64,000 nucleotides of DNA from Lotus japonicus (GCF_012489685.1 NC_080045.1:11433648-11497647), one strand, 5' to 3'. Numbered from the stretch's first letter, positions 22,444 to 34,316 are shown. Made by a program: numbers and translations. Notes: a model not told the origin generated them from the sequence alone.

Positions 22444-22866
22444 CTAAGAACTGGTGAATTTCGTCACAGCCTTAGTCCCTTCAGAAACAGCATGCTTAGC
22501 CAATTCACCAGGAAGAACCAAACGCACTGCAGTCTGGATCTCACGAGAGGTTATGGTAGGCTTCTTGTTGTACCTGGCGAGCCTGGAAGATTCCTGAGCA
22601 AGCTTCTCGAAGATGTCGTTGATGAAGCTGTTCATGATCCCCATGGCCTTGCTGGAGATTCCAATGTCAGGGTGAACCTGCTTCAGAACCTTGAAGATGT
22701 AGATCTTGTAGGTTTCCACGCTCTTCTTCGTGCGCTTCTTCTTCTTCTCGCTGCCGGTGGCGTCCTTCGAGATCTTCTTCTCCGCCTTCGGCTTCTTCTC
22801 CGCCGGTGCCTTCTCCGCCGCCGCGGGCTTCTTCTCTGCCGGCTTCTTCTCTGCCTTGGGAGCCAT
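22444..22866 (-). CDS. Histone H2B
   Basis: Intronless gene for a 140-residue core histone that pairs with H2A in the nucleosome. The N-terminal tail is Lys/Ala/Pro-rich ([20 protein letters not shown]), as usual for plant H2B. The histone fold includes [37 protein letters not shown] and [20 protein letters not shown]. The C-terminus, [11 protein letters not shown], includes the conserved ubiquitylation-site lysine region. The start at 22866 is chosen because it gives the standard MAPK N-terminus. The in-frame extension to 23013 would run through the TATA box and promoter. GC content and codon use are higher than in the surroundings. Confidence 0.98.
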   Translation of the reverse strand: MAPKAEKKPAEKKPAAAEKAPAEKKPKAEKKISKDATGSEKKKKRTKKSVETYKIYIFKVLKQVHPDIGISSKAMGIMNSFINDIFEKLAQESSRLARYNKKPTITSREIQTAVRLVLPGELAKHAVSEGTKAVTKFTSS

Positions 22867-22939
22867 TGTTGGGGTCTGAGAGTTTCTGAGTGAAATGATG
22901 AGTGAAGATTGAGTGGAGATTAAAGATTTCAGATTGTTA

Positions 22940-22947
22940 TTATATAG
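22940..22947 (-). promoter_or_regulatory. TATA box of H2B
   Basis: The minus strand reads CTATATAA about 75-80 bases before the start codon, followed downstream by a pyrimidine-rich leader. Confidence 0.8.
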
Positions 22948-22985
22948 AGGTGAGTGATGGGTTCTGATTGGAGGATAGGGGATAA

Positions 22986-23003
22986 CACGGATCGATGACG
23001 TGT
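22986..23003 (-). promoter_or_regulatory. Plant histone Type I element (hexamer plus octamer)
   Basis: The minus strand reads ACACGTCATCGATCCGTG, matching the plant histone consensus CCACGTCANCGATCCGCG at 16 of 18 positions (15 of the 17 defined). It joins the ACGTCA hexamer and the GATCCGCG octamer that direct S-phase/meristem expression of plant histone genes. It sits about 40 bases upstream of the TATA box. Confidence 0.85.
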
Positions 23004-23410
23004 TTAGTTTCATGTTCGTTGATTTTACTGTAGGTAATTAACGGTTGAGATTACACCGGATCCTGAGTTTTGTTTACTTATCAGGAGCTTAAAACGGGCA
23101 CGTGTTAAGTCTCAGCCTGGCAACTAACACTCTATATAATTTCCAAAAGAGGGGAATTTTGTATTTATTACTATGAATTAGTAATAAAATAAAAGTATTA
23201 ATTGTATCTTTATAGAAGTTCACTAAAATAAATTCTTTATAGAAAATATTCTTAAATTCTAAATTTCTAGATATAAAAAACTTTTGACATTATATAAAAA
23301 ATATTATAGTTTAGTTTTTAACTATAAAATATTATTAATAACTCATTAAAGTCAATTTAAATTAATATTATTATATTATTATTTAAAATATTTAATTAAT
23401 ATAATGAATA

Positions 23411-23552
23411 ATATAAAAGGTTATTGGTCAAAAATAAAAACATTTGTGGTCAGGGACATCACTACCGTATCCCCAGCCAGATTAGTCACGTGGGGCCCCT
23501 TTCCCCCGTGGAGACTGGTGGCCAAAGGACAAAAAAAATATAAAAGGTTATT
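23411..23552. repeat. Small insertion flanked by 15-bp direct repeats
   Basis: ATATAAAAGGTTATT occurs at 23411-23425 and again at 23538-23552. It encloses a GC-rich 112-bp segment (CACGTGGGGCCCCTTTCCCC) in otherwise AT-rich DNA. Long direct repeats around a short foreign-looking insert suggest target-primed retroposition, but no poly(A) or RNA promoter boxes are clear. Confidence 0.4.
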
Positions 23553-24134
23553 AATAACCAATTAATACTTTTTCAAAAAAAATAACCAACTAATATTGTT
23601 GTTAATGTGAATGTCAAGTCAATTTTACTTTTACTTATTTATTTTTAATTTTTTTCCCATGTTGACATTAATAATGAGAAATTGAAAAGTTATACACAAC
23701 TAATTAACATAATAAATAGTATAAAATGTTATTAATAACTAACTAATATTGTTGAAGGTCAAGTCAATTTTACTTTTACTTATTATAATTATTATTTTTT
23801 TTCACAAGTTGTTATTAATAATGAGAAACTCATAAAACAAATTATAATTAGTATTTAATATAATTAATAGTATTAAAAATTTATTAATATCTAACTAATT
23901 TTTTTATTTATGTCAAATAAAACTAATATTGTTATTAATGTAAAGGTCAAGTCAATTTTACCTTTACTTATTATTATCATTATTTTTTTCCTAATTTTTT
24001 ATTAATAATTAAAATTTAAATAATAATAATAATTTTTTAATATGATCAATTATATTTGTTACAATTATTAATTAATATAAAATTTTATTAATAACTAATT
24101 AATATTTTTATTAGAAGACAAATCAATTTTACTT
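23553..24134. repeat. Degenerate AT-rich tandem repeat
   Basis: Units of about 145-190 bp share TCAAGTCAATTTTACTTTTA followed by A/T-rich text and ATTAATAATGAGAAA. Copies begin near 23613, 23757 and 23946, and a cut-short one near 24118. The array ends exactly where the foldback transposon begins. Confidence 0.6.
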
Positions 24135-24566
24135 ATATATATAGGGAGCATATTAGGTGAGAGGAGTGTGTTATGGTTAGAGATGAGAGCATTTAATTAC
24201 CACCATTAGATCCAAACAGATGGCTAAGATTTGTTTTAATAATTTGAGATGCACGTGACCCCTGTTTTCACTTTTGACATCATCACCTCTATTCCCTCGC
24301 ACTGTTACTTCGCTCCCACCGTCCATGAGGTTTCAACCACCATAACTTTTTCTCCTTCGACGCCTCTACTTTAGTCCCTTGCCACCATCGCCACTAGCGT
24401 CGTCTAGCTTTCCGCCGTGGCCAGAAGCCCCGCTCCGTCGTACCCACCCAATTCGGAGGATGAGATCGAGTGCTTCAGGGGATGAGATCGCCATCAAGGG
24501 ATGGGATCAAGTGCTTCAGGTCACGATTACGTTCCTTTTCTCGCTCTTGTTTTCTACCTTGGCTGG

Positions 24567-24797
24567 TTACCATTTGGTTGTTGTTGGGGCGGTGGTGGGG
24601 GTTGTGGTGGCAGTGGTGGTAGAAAATGGGTGTTTTGGGTTTTGGGTTGAAAGGGGTTTGGTGGTTCTGATCGGGAGGGTGTTGAATGGCATAAAGGTTT
24701 CATGGAGGATTCTTCTGTTGGTGATTTTGGTGGTGGGTGGTAGAAAGGTTTTGGAGGAGAAGAAGAAACAGAACAAGGAAAATAAGAGGGTTAGCAT
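24567..24797 (-). pseudogene. Captured class I formin 5' fragment, left arm copy
   Basis: The minus-strand frame has a signal peptide-like start (MLTLLFSLFCFFFSSKTFLP), then RRILHETFMPFNTLP and a Pro/Thr-rich stretch. Plant class I formins begin with a signal peptide and an RRILHQPxFP-type segment followed by a Pro-rich extracellular domain. No transmembrane or FH2 region follows. This is a transposon-borne fragment. Confidence 0.55.
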
Positions 24798-25222
24798 TTT
24801 TGGGTTGTGAAATTGAACTGAGCCTGAGTTTCAGATGCAGTAATGGAAGGAGATTTTTTGTGGGATTATGTCACAGAGACATGGACTAAGGGAGGGAGCG
24901 AGCGAGCGAGTCGTGGTGGTGGAAAAAGACAGAGGTGGTCATGTCAATCAAGGCGGTGCTTTGCAGATGTGGGTGGGCAGAGAGCGAGAGAGAAGTGAGA
25001 ACAAGGTAACGGGTCACGTGCACGTTCTCTACTGTTAAAAAAAAAAGAACATATCTGAATCATTCATTTTTATCCAACGGTCACTAATTAATGTTCTCAT
25101 CTCTCACTATAACAGACTTCTCTCACCTGATATGCTCATGTCTCTGTGACATAATCCCACAAAAAATCTCCTTCCATTACTGCATCTGAAACTTAGGCTC
25201 AGTTCAATTTCACAACCCAAAA

Positions 25223-25468
25223 ATGCTAACCCTCTTATTTTCCTTGTTTTGTTTCTTCTTCTCCTCCAAAACCTTTCTACCACCCACCACCAAAATCACC
25301 AGCAGAAGAATCCTCCATGATCCCTTTATGCCATTCAACACTCTCCCCCAATCAGAACCACCAAAACCCCTTTCAACACAAAACCCCAAACACCCATTTT
25401 TCACCACCACCGCCACCACACCCCCACCACCGCCCCAACAACAACCAAATGGAAACCAGCCAAGGTAG
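25223..25468 (+). pseudogene. Captured class I formin 5' fragment, right arm copy
   Basis: Inverted copy of the left-arm fragment in the opposite orientation: signal-peptide start, RRILHDPFMPFNTLP, then a Pro-rich run (TTTATTPPPPPQQQP). It stays open for 81 codons and ends where similarity to formin is lost. Divergence between arms is a few percent with small indels. Confidence 0.55.
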
Positions 25469-25903
25469 AAAACAAGAGCGAGAAAAGGAACGTAATCGTG
25501 ACCTGAAGCACTCGATCTCATCCCTTGATGGCGATCTCATCCCCTGAAGCACTCGATCTCATCCTCCGAATTGGGTGGGTACGGCGGAGCGGGGCTTCCG
25601 GCCACGGCGGAAAGCTAGATGGCGCCAGATGCGATGGTGGCAAGGGACAAAAGTAGAGGCGTCGAAGGAGAAGAAGTTATGGTGGTCGAAACCTCATGGA
25701 CGATGGGAGCGAAGTAACGGTGCGAGATAACAGAGGTGATGATGTGAAAAGTGAAAACAGGGGTCACGTGCATCTCAAATTATCAAAACAAATCTTAGTC
25801 GTCTGTTTGGATCTAATGGTGGTAATTAAATGCTTTCTTCTCTAACCATAACACACTCCTCTCACTTGATATGCTCCCTATATATATCAAAGCCTTATCA
25901 CTT

Positions 25904-25906
<3 letters not shown>

Positions 25907-25958
<52 letters not shown>
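25907..25958. repeat. (AT)n microsatellite
   Basis: About 26 AT dinucleotides lie just outside the foldback element. Confidence 0.95.
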
Positions 25959-25961
<3 letters not shown>

Positions 25962-27600
25962 TGTGGTGTATTGATGGCTTGATGTTAACTCAAATTTTTT
26001 AGGGTTAAATATGTTTGTGGTGTATGAACTATAACGAATTATTTGTATTTGTATTGCTTTTGTTTAGTTTGTATTTGTAATTATCTTTGGGCTTTAGTCC
26101 CTTCTATCTATATATTTGGTTTTTCCAAAAAAAAAATTTTAATTGTGAGGTCTTCATCCTTCTACCCATTTGACTGATGATGTGTCACTATGACATGTAG
26201 GTTATTAAATTTTATTGATATAGTTTTTTTAAATAATTTTTAAATGTTTGTGTCGAATATACATATGACCAAAATAAAAATAGTAATTTTTCATCTTAAC
26301 CTACTCCAATTGTTTTCATCCTCTGTCTTCTTTTTCCATCATCTCCTACCAAAATCTTAAAATTCAAAACTAAACTTTGATTAAACACTATACTCAGCAC
26401 AATCTTGACCTAATCACATGACCTTTCCATTTCTTCAATTTTCCTTTGGCTAAATACATCAAACTTATCCACCACATGAAACCCCAACTCATATTCTTCC
26501 ATTCCCAAGCACGACCCAAAAGTATGATTTCACGACCCAAAATCTTCCATTAACAGGGCTAAGATTACGATTTCATGCAGATTTAGATGAATTTGGTTTG
26601 TGATTTGATTTTATGGATAGATCAATTTCTTCATCCATTTTTCATTTTCGCAGATAAATAAACATAAAAAACAACCATGTGAGGAAGAGGAAAGGGAGGA
26701 GCTTAAATTACATCGTAAGGTCATGCAACATAAAATCTAAGGAATAACTGAGCCTGCGAGTTGTCATTTCGCAAGATCTGGTGGTGTATATCTTATTATT
26801 ACTATTCTCATTAAGAACGTGATTCGCAACGTTGTCGCCTACACTGAGCACGATAGCTAAATTTTTAATTTGTGAATTTGAAGTTGCGGGTCTAATTAAA
26901 ATTCCTCACCCTTGTTAATCTGGTTTATTTCTAAGTCGTAATTCCAATTTTATCATATTTGGATTGCTCCTCCAAAATTCAATGGTTATGTTTACGCATC
27001 GGGCTTGAATTGAATTTGAATGAAATTAACTTTTGGATCGAAATGTAAAATTTTCAAATTTTTTTCTAATGTCGAGATAAGTTACATACAGAGAATATTG
27101 AACTCTTGTGCTATTGGGAAATTTATTTTGTTAGGTGATTTGGTTTGTTGGTGAGTGGTACATTGAGTTGGATGAGATTTTTATGGATTTTTATGGTGGG
27201 TGATTGGATTGAGTTTTTTTGGAGGGTGAAGAATTTATGAATTTGTGATTAAACTATGATTTCTGGATCAAGATGATGAAAGATAAAGATGATGAGATGA
27301 GTAAAAAAATTTATTTTATGTTAGTCCCTTTCCATATAGGAATATTGTTACTTATCCCAGCATAAAATCCACATCACTTTAAACTTACATGTCATTATGT
27401 TACATCATCAGCCAAATGGTTCGAGGTACAAAATCTCACACGCCAACAAGTTAAGCGAGAATAAAATTGAGTGTTTACACACAGGACCAATTTAAGAACA
27501 AATTAAGCCAACTAAAAGTGGGAGAATTTAATAACCTATTGAAAATGGAGACTGAGTTTGGATACAATTCAGTCTTTACACAAATCATCGCCACGAATAA
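25959..27600. other. Gene-free AT-rich interval
   Basis: No supported gene, RNA or bounded repeat is visible here. Confidence 0.4.
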
Positions 27601-27619
27601 TGAATGGAAGAAATAATAT

Positions 27620-28560
27620 ATGTTCCTGTTGTTACTTTTGGTTGTCTGCATTTTGTCAAAAACAACCTGATGTCGAAGCAGATGTTGTAACATCGTGCTG
27701 TGACATTTGTCCCTGCGGATCTCCTGTGTGTTTGGCTGGTTTTTCTAGAAGCTTTGGATTGATTTCGTGATAATCAAGTTAGGGTTATTGAAGAAGCTTC
27801 TGTGTGCTATCTGGAATATAATATAGTTGAATCAAATCTGTTGAAGAGGATTTGATTTGGTTTAAATTGTGAAAGTTGTTATCTTTTGTTAAAATCTTAC
27901 TTGATAAGATTTGTTACTGGTTTAAAAAGATTTGTTCCAGATCTGTTTTGTGGACTCTATTTTCGTGCAAGCCCATTGAAGATCAAGACCTAAAGAATGG
28001 CTATTTAAGGAGGCTTAACCCTAGTTGCAAAGTGTGCCTTGGGCACCCAAGGATTGGGTTTTAGGGTTGTATTTTGTGAGTCCTTGTTCTGTTATTTTGT
28101 ACACCACTCTACTGCCTCCATTGATCATCATATGTCATAGAGTTGGTTTGTTTTAGTTGAGTTGTAATCTCTTCAAACATGTGTTGATTGTTGTTACCAA
28201 TCACTATGGCAGTGATTGAGAGAAAGAGAGAGGAGCTCTCATACTTAGGTTGATATACTAAGTAGAAAAACACTGGGTAGATTAGGAAAAGAACTATGAA
28301 CTGAGGTGTTCATGAGTGTCTGTAGTTCCTAAATCTTGATATAGTGGATTTCCCTTCTTTGGGCGAAGCCCTCCAGATGTAGGTGATGTTGCACCGAACT
28401 GGGTTAACAATTCTCTGTGTTCTTTATTGTTTTTGTTGATTTAATACTGTGCTGCACATCTGCTGTTATCTGTTGTACGTTGTGCCAAATGTCCTAGACA
28501 TTTGGTTCGATATCTGTTCTGTGCGCGAACCAAAATTTCAGTTCCAACTTAATATTTAGT
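27620..28560 (+). mobile_element. Probable solo LTR of a copia (Sirevirus-like) element
   Basis: The text contains GGGCGAAGCCCTCCAGATGT, then GTTGCACCGAACTGGGTTAA, and ends near GCGCGAACCAAAATTTCA. These phrases are typical of long plant LTRs. A TATTTAAGG box lies near 28004. No primer-binding site or coding domain is attached. Boundaries are approximate and no target duplication was found. Confidence 0.4.
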
Positions 28561-30450
28561 TATTGTGGTGAATATTTGTGTTATTGTTTTATTTATACTA
28601 ATGACACAACTTATGTTTTTGCAGAACTACAGGTTTTCATAGCAATTAAAAAAAAATATTGTTTATATTATGATAAACAATGTGTTACGAATGAGTATTT
28701 TACAACTTTTGGTGAAAATTAGGATCATTGTACTAAAGGCTTTTTAATTAGTAATGATGATGTGTAATGAAGAAGACCTTGATTAGGATAAAGATAAAAA
28801 TTAATCTAAAGAGAAAGCGGATGTTAGTAAGGGCACTGAGAAAAGGAATGCAAGAGAGAATTCTCAAGTGGAATTTGCTAATGATATGACAAATTTTGGA
28901 GAAGCTACTTAGAAGAAAATGGAGGTGATGGAAAAGACTCGAGTTGGATCATCTATTAATTCCAGAAAAGTAGTTGGCTTGAGTAGTGAACAAGGATAAG
29001 GAAGCAATGATGACTTGTTTCCTTCAAGAATTTGATAACATTGCTGGAACTTCTTTTATGGAGGTTTTGCAGTTATTGAAAGAAGATCATATGTAAAGAT
29101 TTTTTTATAGAGTTATCATATGATCGGAAGAAATATTTTACTCTTAATCTTATTCAGTATATCTTGTGATTCATTGTGTTTTCTTTATCTAGGATTTTTG
29201 ACATTTTGAATCTTTATGTTTTTCTTTTGACTATGACATTTTGGATACCTTTTATCAACATAATGGTATGGATTGTTGGAATTGATAATTTTATTTATTT
29301 ATGATGTCACTTGTTCGTTTACACACTTTATAGTTAATATTCGTTCATGTTTTCTTATGAAAAAAGTTTAACTTGCAAATGGAGATGAATGTGACGATTA
29401 GAAACTTACTTAATGATTCTCATGATGAACAATTTCTAAATATTATGGGTTTTACATAACAGAGTGTTTAAGTCAATACCCCAACCACAAAGGGCTTTGT
29501 AATGCACAAGCATAAATGGTCATCCAAGAAACATTTATGAAACATTTCGAATGGAATCATTGCATTTCATAGAATTATGTGTTGTGTTGAAGGAAAGAAA
29601 TAAACGATAGGTACTAGCTTATTAAAATGTTCAAAGTTTGCAACATTTTTACTAATTATTTTCCAAATGGAGCAAACAGGATTTGTAGGTGATCGATTTA
29701 GACACTCGGTGAATACTATTTATATGCATTTCAAGAGAGTGTCAAAAGTCCTTTATCTTTCCTAATATTTCATTATTTCTCCTTCCTTTGATGGAGTTTC
29801 TCAAGAGATATAGTTCAATTCAAGATATTATCCTTTTTTCAAGGTAATTATGCTAAATTTTGTTTTAATGTATTAACGTTTATGGAAAAAAGCCAACAAT
29901 AAATGAATCTCCTTCATTTTATCAAGGAAAATTATTAATATTTTTTATTCTATATATAACTATGCATGAGAAATTGATGGTATCCATATTTCATCATGAA
30001 TTTTGAAGGATGAGCAAATTCTATACCATGGAGAAAAACTTGACACGACTATCAATGTAATATACTGTTGCTCTTTTAATATGAAATTCATATTTGCTAT
30101 GGTTGATTGGAACATTACAATAAATGACTCGAGAGTTTTTGTATGAACTATTTATAAGGCTCCAAATCATTTCCATATATTCCTCCTACAAGCAAATATT
30201 ATAATGTGGATCTGGATACACCAATATGTTTGAGTTTCTTTCACCATATATTGGACATTGATGTCACTTATGTGATTATAAATGTAGATAATGGTGGGAA
30301 ATATTTGGGGGAAATGAAGGAGAGGAAGAAGTGGGGAAAATGAAGAATTACTATGAGAGAATTTTGTAGGACTAAAGATAATGTGAAAATTATATGTGCA
30401 CACCTATATCTACCTAGGATTGCCACATGGACTGGTGACTAGGTAGAAAA
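28561..30450. other. Gene-free AT-rich interval
   Basis: Short broken Lys/Glu-rich frames occur near 28780-29080, but nothing is recognisable. No RNA gene is seen. Confidence 0.4.
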
Positions 30451-30469
30451 AATTTCAAAAATACCACAC

Positions 30470-30690
30470 ATGAGGGTTATTTTCTATCAAACTAATTTCC
30501 CACATGGACTGGGACCAAAATCACATTTGACCTTTTTTTTTTATTTGATTTTGGTACCAAATAGAGTATATGATTTCACGCATATAACATGGACCGGTGA
30601 GATTCACTCAGATTGACAATTTGCACTAAAAAATAGGTCAACTTTACCAATTTGTATAATTGTATTATATAATTCCAAGTTTTATAAACA
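30470..30690. repeat. Dispersed repeat, copy 1 of 3
   Basis: The segment with GACCAAAATCACATTTGACC and GATTTCACGCATATAACAT recurs near 35475-35640 and, more diverged, near 40330-40490. Confidence 0.7.
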
Positions 30691-30945
30691 CACCTGAAAT
30701 TTGGGAAAATCAATGAAAAAAACAAACCCCAACGCTAAATGCGTCAAGGAATTTGAAGAAGGAGGAAGAAAAACGCACACCTCCCATGCGCTAAAAACAA
30801 TTCTTTGGAATTTGGGGTTTCAAGAGAGTGGTTGGATCAAACCCATTTCACGCTAGCATTGCATCTGATGCTAAGCTAAAACAGGGCAGTGAATTTTGAA
30901 AGAAATTGAAGGCATCTTTTGCTTAGCACAAGTCTTGTTGCTAAG

Positions 30946-31795
30946 CAGTGGCGGAACAAGGAATCTTGTGAAGCCTGGGCAAAATTAAGTCTAAACCTAA
31001 CTGCTCGCACCAGACGTTTGACTCAGTGTTTTAAATTGCAGTTGCGGCCACTGTAGTGTTCAACGTGATTTTTTTTATTTGCATAGTGTAGTGTGTTAAA
31101 AAGTCAATCATTATCATGATATTATCATGCCTATACTAATACATATTTAAATACAATATTAATTCCAAAATCTCAATATTAAATACATTCTAATTTCATT
31201 TAAAAAAGAAACAAACTTTTCTAAGAGATTCACAGTCCCACGAACAGTAAAAGAGAAACAACCTTTGTTTTATTTATTTATAAGCCATTGTAATATTAAT
31301 AAGTCACCCATATAACAAATGAGAAAATAAAATAAAAAGAGATACAAAGAGGAGGAAAACCGTAAGTAGCATGGGAGAACAAAACAATAACAGGGTCAAA
31401 GCAAGAGAAAAACAAAAGAGCTTTTCATCTCACTCTCTGTAATAGAGACAAAAAATCAAACTTATTTTCCTCTCCTCTGTTCACCTCCTACTGCCCCACC
31501 GACCCAAAATAGTAAGAAATAAAAACAGATCAGCAAAACAGAGACTCAGGAAAAGGATAAATGAAAATTGGAGATGGAAACCTCTCACTCTCCGCCCACC
31601 GCCTTTCAAGCTTTCACCTCTCACTCTCTGTCTCTCTCACCAGCTCACCGTGATCTCCTCACCCACCGCCCAATTTTGCCCATTTTTTCTTTTTATTTTG
31701 GAGCCAAAAAAGAAGCTTGTCCAAAGAATTTTTTCTTTCTTTCCCTTAGAGCCTGGGCATAGGCCCAAGCTCGCCAGGCGGTGAATCCGCCCCTG
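30946..31795. mobile_element. Non-autonomous hAT transposon, 850 bp
   Basis: The termini are CAGTGGCGGA on the left and TCCGCCCCTG on the right (one mismatch in ten). It is flanked by the 8-bp target duplication TTGCTAAG at 30938-30945 and 31796-31803. TIRs of this sequence with 8-bp duplications mark the hAT superfamily. No transposase frame is present. The interior has a CT-rich part (31,480-31,680). Confidence 0.9.
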
Positions 31796-32244
31796 TTGCT
31801 AAGCCATAAGAAGAAAACCAATCATGAAAAATGTGCTTTGGCTTAGAATCAGAATTAGAATAAGACAGAACAAAATATTCAATAAAAAAACATAAATAAA
31901 GATCATCACAACAAAAACAACATAAATAAAGATCATCACAACACAACTTCAGAAAAGAATACCCTTCAAATCAAAATTAGAATACCCTCCATGCTACCAC
32001 CATCTCCACAACACACCACAACCATGTTTGCCCCCACACCACCACCATCTTTTCCCTCATCTTACAGTTTCATCTACAATAGAAAACAAAACAGAAAACA
32101 AATTAGAAAAAATACCCTTCAAATCAAATTAGAATCAGAATTATAAGAAAAATATACGTTGTGAGCTGTCATCAAATGCTGCAGATAGCGTTCTGCTTGT
32201 ACATAGTATTCTATACCAAACGTGACCATAGTTTTCCTTTGGTC

Positions 32245-32955
32245 CTAAGAACACCTATCCAGAAATTCGTAGGAAAACTCTTCAAGCTTATCTTTACTTA
32301 ATTTCGTTTTCCCCTTTAGTGCTTTCTGAACAAGCTCAACAAAATCAATACGGGTTGTTAGATTATTGAGGGCACCTCCTGTCCAAGCAGAGGCACATGC
32401 ATATGGCGCAAAAGGATTAGTTGAAGTTCTGCTTGGTGGGCTTATGCTCCTGGTCCTCGTGTCCGGCTCGGGGTTAGGGGCTTCGGGATGAGTGTTGGGA
32501 AACTTTGGGAAAGTCATCTTCAAATTCTCAAACAAGTGTGTGGCTTTGTCCATTGGACCCCATGCACGGGAAGAACCATTCTGATCGAATAAAACAAAAA
32601 ATAAAATTTTTAAGTTACCAAAATTCCAAAAAGAAAACAGTGTGTAGTGTGTAGCGTGTAGTGTGTCATGAAGGAAAGAAGAAGAATAGAAACTTACACT
32701 TTTATATCTCCTGAATTTTGATCTCAACTGCTTGAGTCTGTCCATCACTTCCTCTAGTGTTCTGGTAGTACACCCAGTATTGCATAGGGTAATGCATGAA
32801 TCGTTATAAAACTGGGTAGCTAACTCCCATGTACTCTGTGCATCGGGAGTCATGTTTTCAAAATGACCTACTGAGTTTTTTACTGATATGAATATTTGTA
32901 AAAGTAGTGTGTCCTGTCCGTCGGTCCATCCATCTTGTTTTCCTTTGTTCCTTTT
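32245..32955 (-). CDS. Myb/SANT-like domain protein, 5' end not resolved
   Basis: Two minus-strand exons, 32955-32698 and 32580-32245, join at GTAAGT/CGATCAG borders in phase 0. Together they encode about 197 residues without a stop. The first exon has GWTDGQDTLLLQIFISVKNS near its start, then TWELATQFYND and EEVMDRLKQLRSKFRRYK, the layout of a SANT-like helix bundle with a basic third helix. The second has AWGPMDKATHLFENLKMTFP, a Pro-rich linker, and FVELVQKALKGKTKLSKDKL before the stop. No in-frame ATG precedes GWTDG; an acceptor at 32956-32958 suggests an upstream exon. The first Met inside the exon would cut the domain. It may be a host gene or a domesticated/associated transposon protein. 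Its downstream flank has the hAT element. Confidence 0.5.
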   Translation of the reverse strand, partial: KRNKGKQDGWTDGQDTLLLQIFISVKNSVGHFENMTPDAQSTWELATQFYNDSCITLCNTGCTTRTLEEVMDRLKQLRSKFRRYKSVSFYSSSFLHDTLHATHYTLFSFWNFGNLKILFFVLFDQNGSSRAWGPMDKATHLFENLKMTFPKFPNTHPEAPNPEPDTRTRSISPPSRTSTNPFAPYACASAWTGGALNNLTTRIDFVELVQKALKGKTKLSKDKLEEFSYEFLDRCS

Positions 32956-34300
32956 CTAACAATTATAAATTTAACAATTCATAACTAATTTAACAATTCT
33001 TAAATTGCACAAACATCTTTTGTGCAATTTCAGAAACCAGCAATATCAAACAGAAAAATTCTCAATAGCAGATAATGATTGAAACAGATTGAGCTGAGTA
33101 GAACTTGATCCACATCAGTACTAGAACAAATCCATCTAAATGTTGTTAAGTAACAATATAATTTTAGAAAAGAAGAACACAACAGAGAAAGTAAAATTAA
33201 ACAAAGGAATGTTAGGGTTTCAGAGTTAGCCATCTTGCTTTCAGATTCAGAGAAGATAAAAGTATAAAACCACTAATAACCTAATTGATCTCCTATACAC
33301 TATAGTATATTGGCAATCTTTTGCAGTTTGCAAGCAAGTAGCCAAAATTTTGAACCATAAAAAAAGAACTGAACAAATAAAAATCATAATGTTCCAAATT
33401 TCTTTGGCATGATGTCTTGACACACAGAAGGCCTCACTCTTTATCAAAATAAGGAAACTCAAACTGCATCATATAAATGTCTTTTATGTACCTCCCCATT
33501 TTGCTGGATCCAACCCAAAAGCTGAAAGTATGAAGTAGTAATACTAAAAAATGTTACTACTTAATTAAATTCAATATTAACCTTTGTTATGGTTTTGCAT
33601 CTATTGGTTCTTCTACTGCTTCCACAAAGAATACAACCAAAGACAAGGTTAAAGACAATAGGTTAGTTCACGCTCAACAACTTATGTGATCAATGCTTAT
33701 TTATTATCTGTTTTTTTGTGTGTAATATCGATGCACATATTTGTGATTCTGCAGAAACTGTACACCTTATATGTATCCATGTTCAGTGTTATGGTGAGGA
33801 CAAAAAATGCTAGTATTGGAACTTGCAAGAGTCTCAAACAGGTTCTTTCTGAAATCTCCTCTAGTTAGGGTATTGTTGTCTACACAAAATGAAAGCATTA
33901 CCAAACTTTTAACCTTCACTGCTATCATATGCATTTTCCTTTAGGTAACTGTTTTGTTCATTTATTAGTTTCTTGCTTTATTTGCTAGGAGGTGCAAGAG
34001 AAAAGGAAAACAGGGGGTCCCTCCTTTCTCTTCTATTGATAACTAATAAATAAAGTTTAAGAAAATTTGGTCATATGATTAAGTAAAACTATAACTTTTG
34101 CCTTAAAATTTAGAAAAATTTGGTCATATTGATTTTAGGAAATTCAAAAACTAAGTACACTAGCAAAGTTGAAATGCTTCGCAACTCAATATGACCATTC
34201 ATTGTTGGGGAGGCAAACAAGAACAAAGGTTTGGGAATACTCCCCACAGTACGCAATACTCCATTACAGCAACAACAAAAAAAGTGACAATCACTTTTTA
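32956..34300. other. Interval without a recognised gene
   Basis: An unlocated first exon of the SANT-like gene may lie around 33000-33250. Otherwise I see no family resemblance in either strand. Confidence 0.35.
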
Positions 34301-34316
34301 AGGCAAGCATGTAGTC

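Larger units (their letters stand above)
24135..25887. mobile_element. Foldback TIR transposon carrying inverted formin gene fragments (Pack-type)
   Basis: The outer termini are inverted copies (ATATATATAGGGAGCATAT on the left, its complement on the right). Homology extends through arms of roughly 740 bp, 24135-24879 and about 25137-25887, around a spacer of about 257 bp. The spacer's right part (25,050-25,135) is a third, diverged copy of the terminus (CTCTCACCTGATATGCTCAT), so a complete unit 24135-25135 can be read with an inverted partial copy joined to it. Each arm carries a formin exon fragment. The long TIRs and captured host gene piece resemble Pack-MULEs. A 9-bp target duplication is not evident because both flanks are AT-rich. 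Confidence 0.7.

Noticed and set aside
22867..23013. In-frame N-terminal extension of H2B
   Set aside because: It would place the TATA box inside the coding region and gives an atypical histone N-terminus.
24379..24810. 143-codon plus-strand frame in the left arm of the foldback element
   Set aside because: It is the antisense of the formin fragment; its Val-rich text mirrors the Thr/Pro-rich sense frame.
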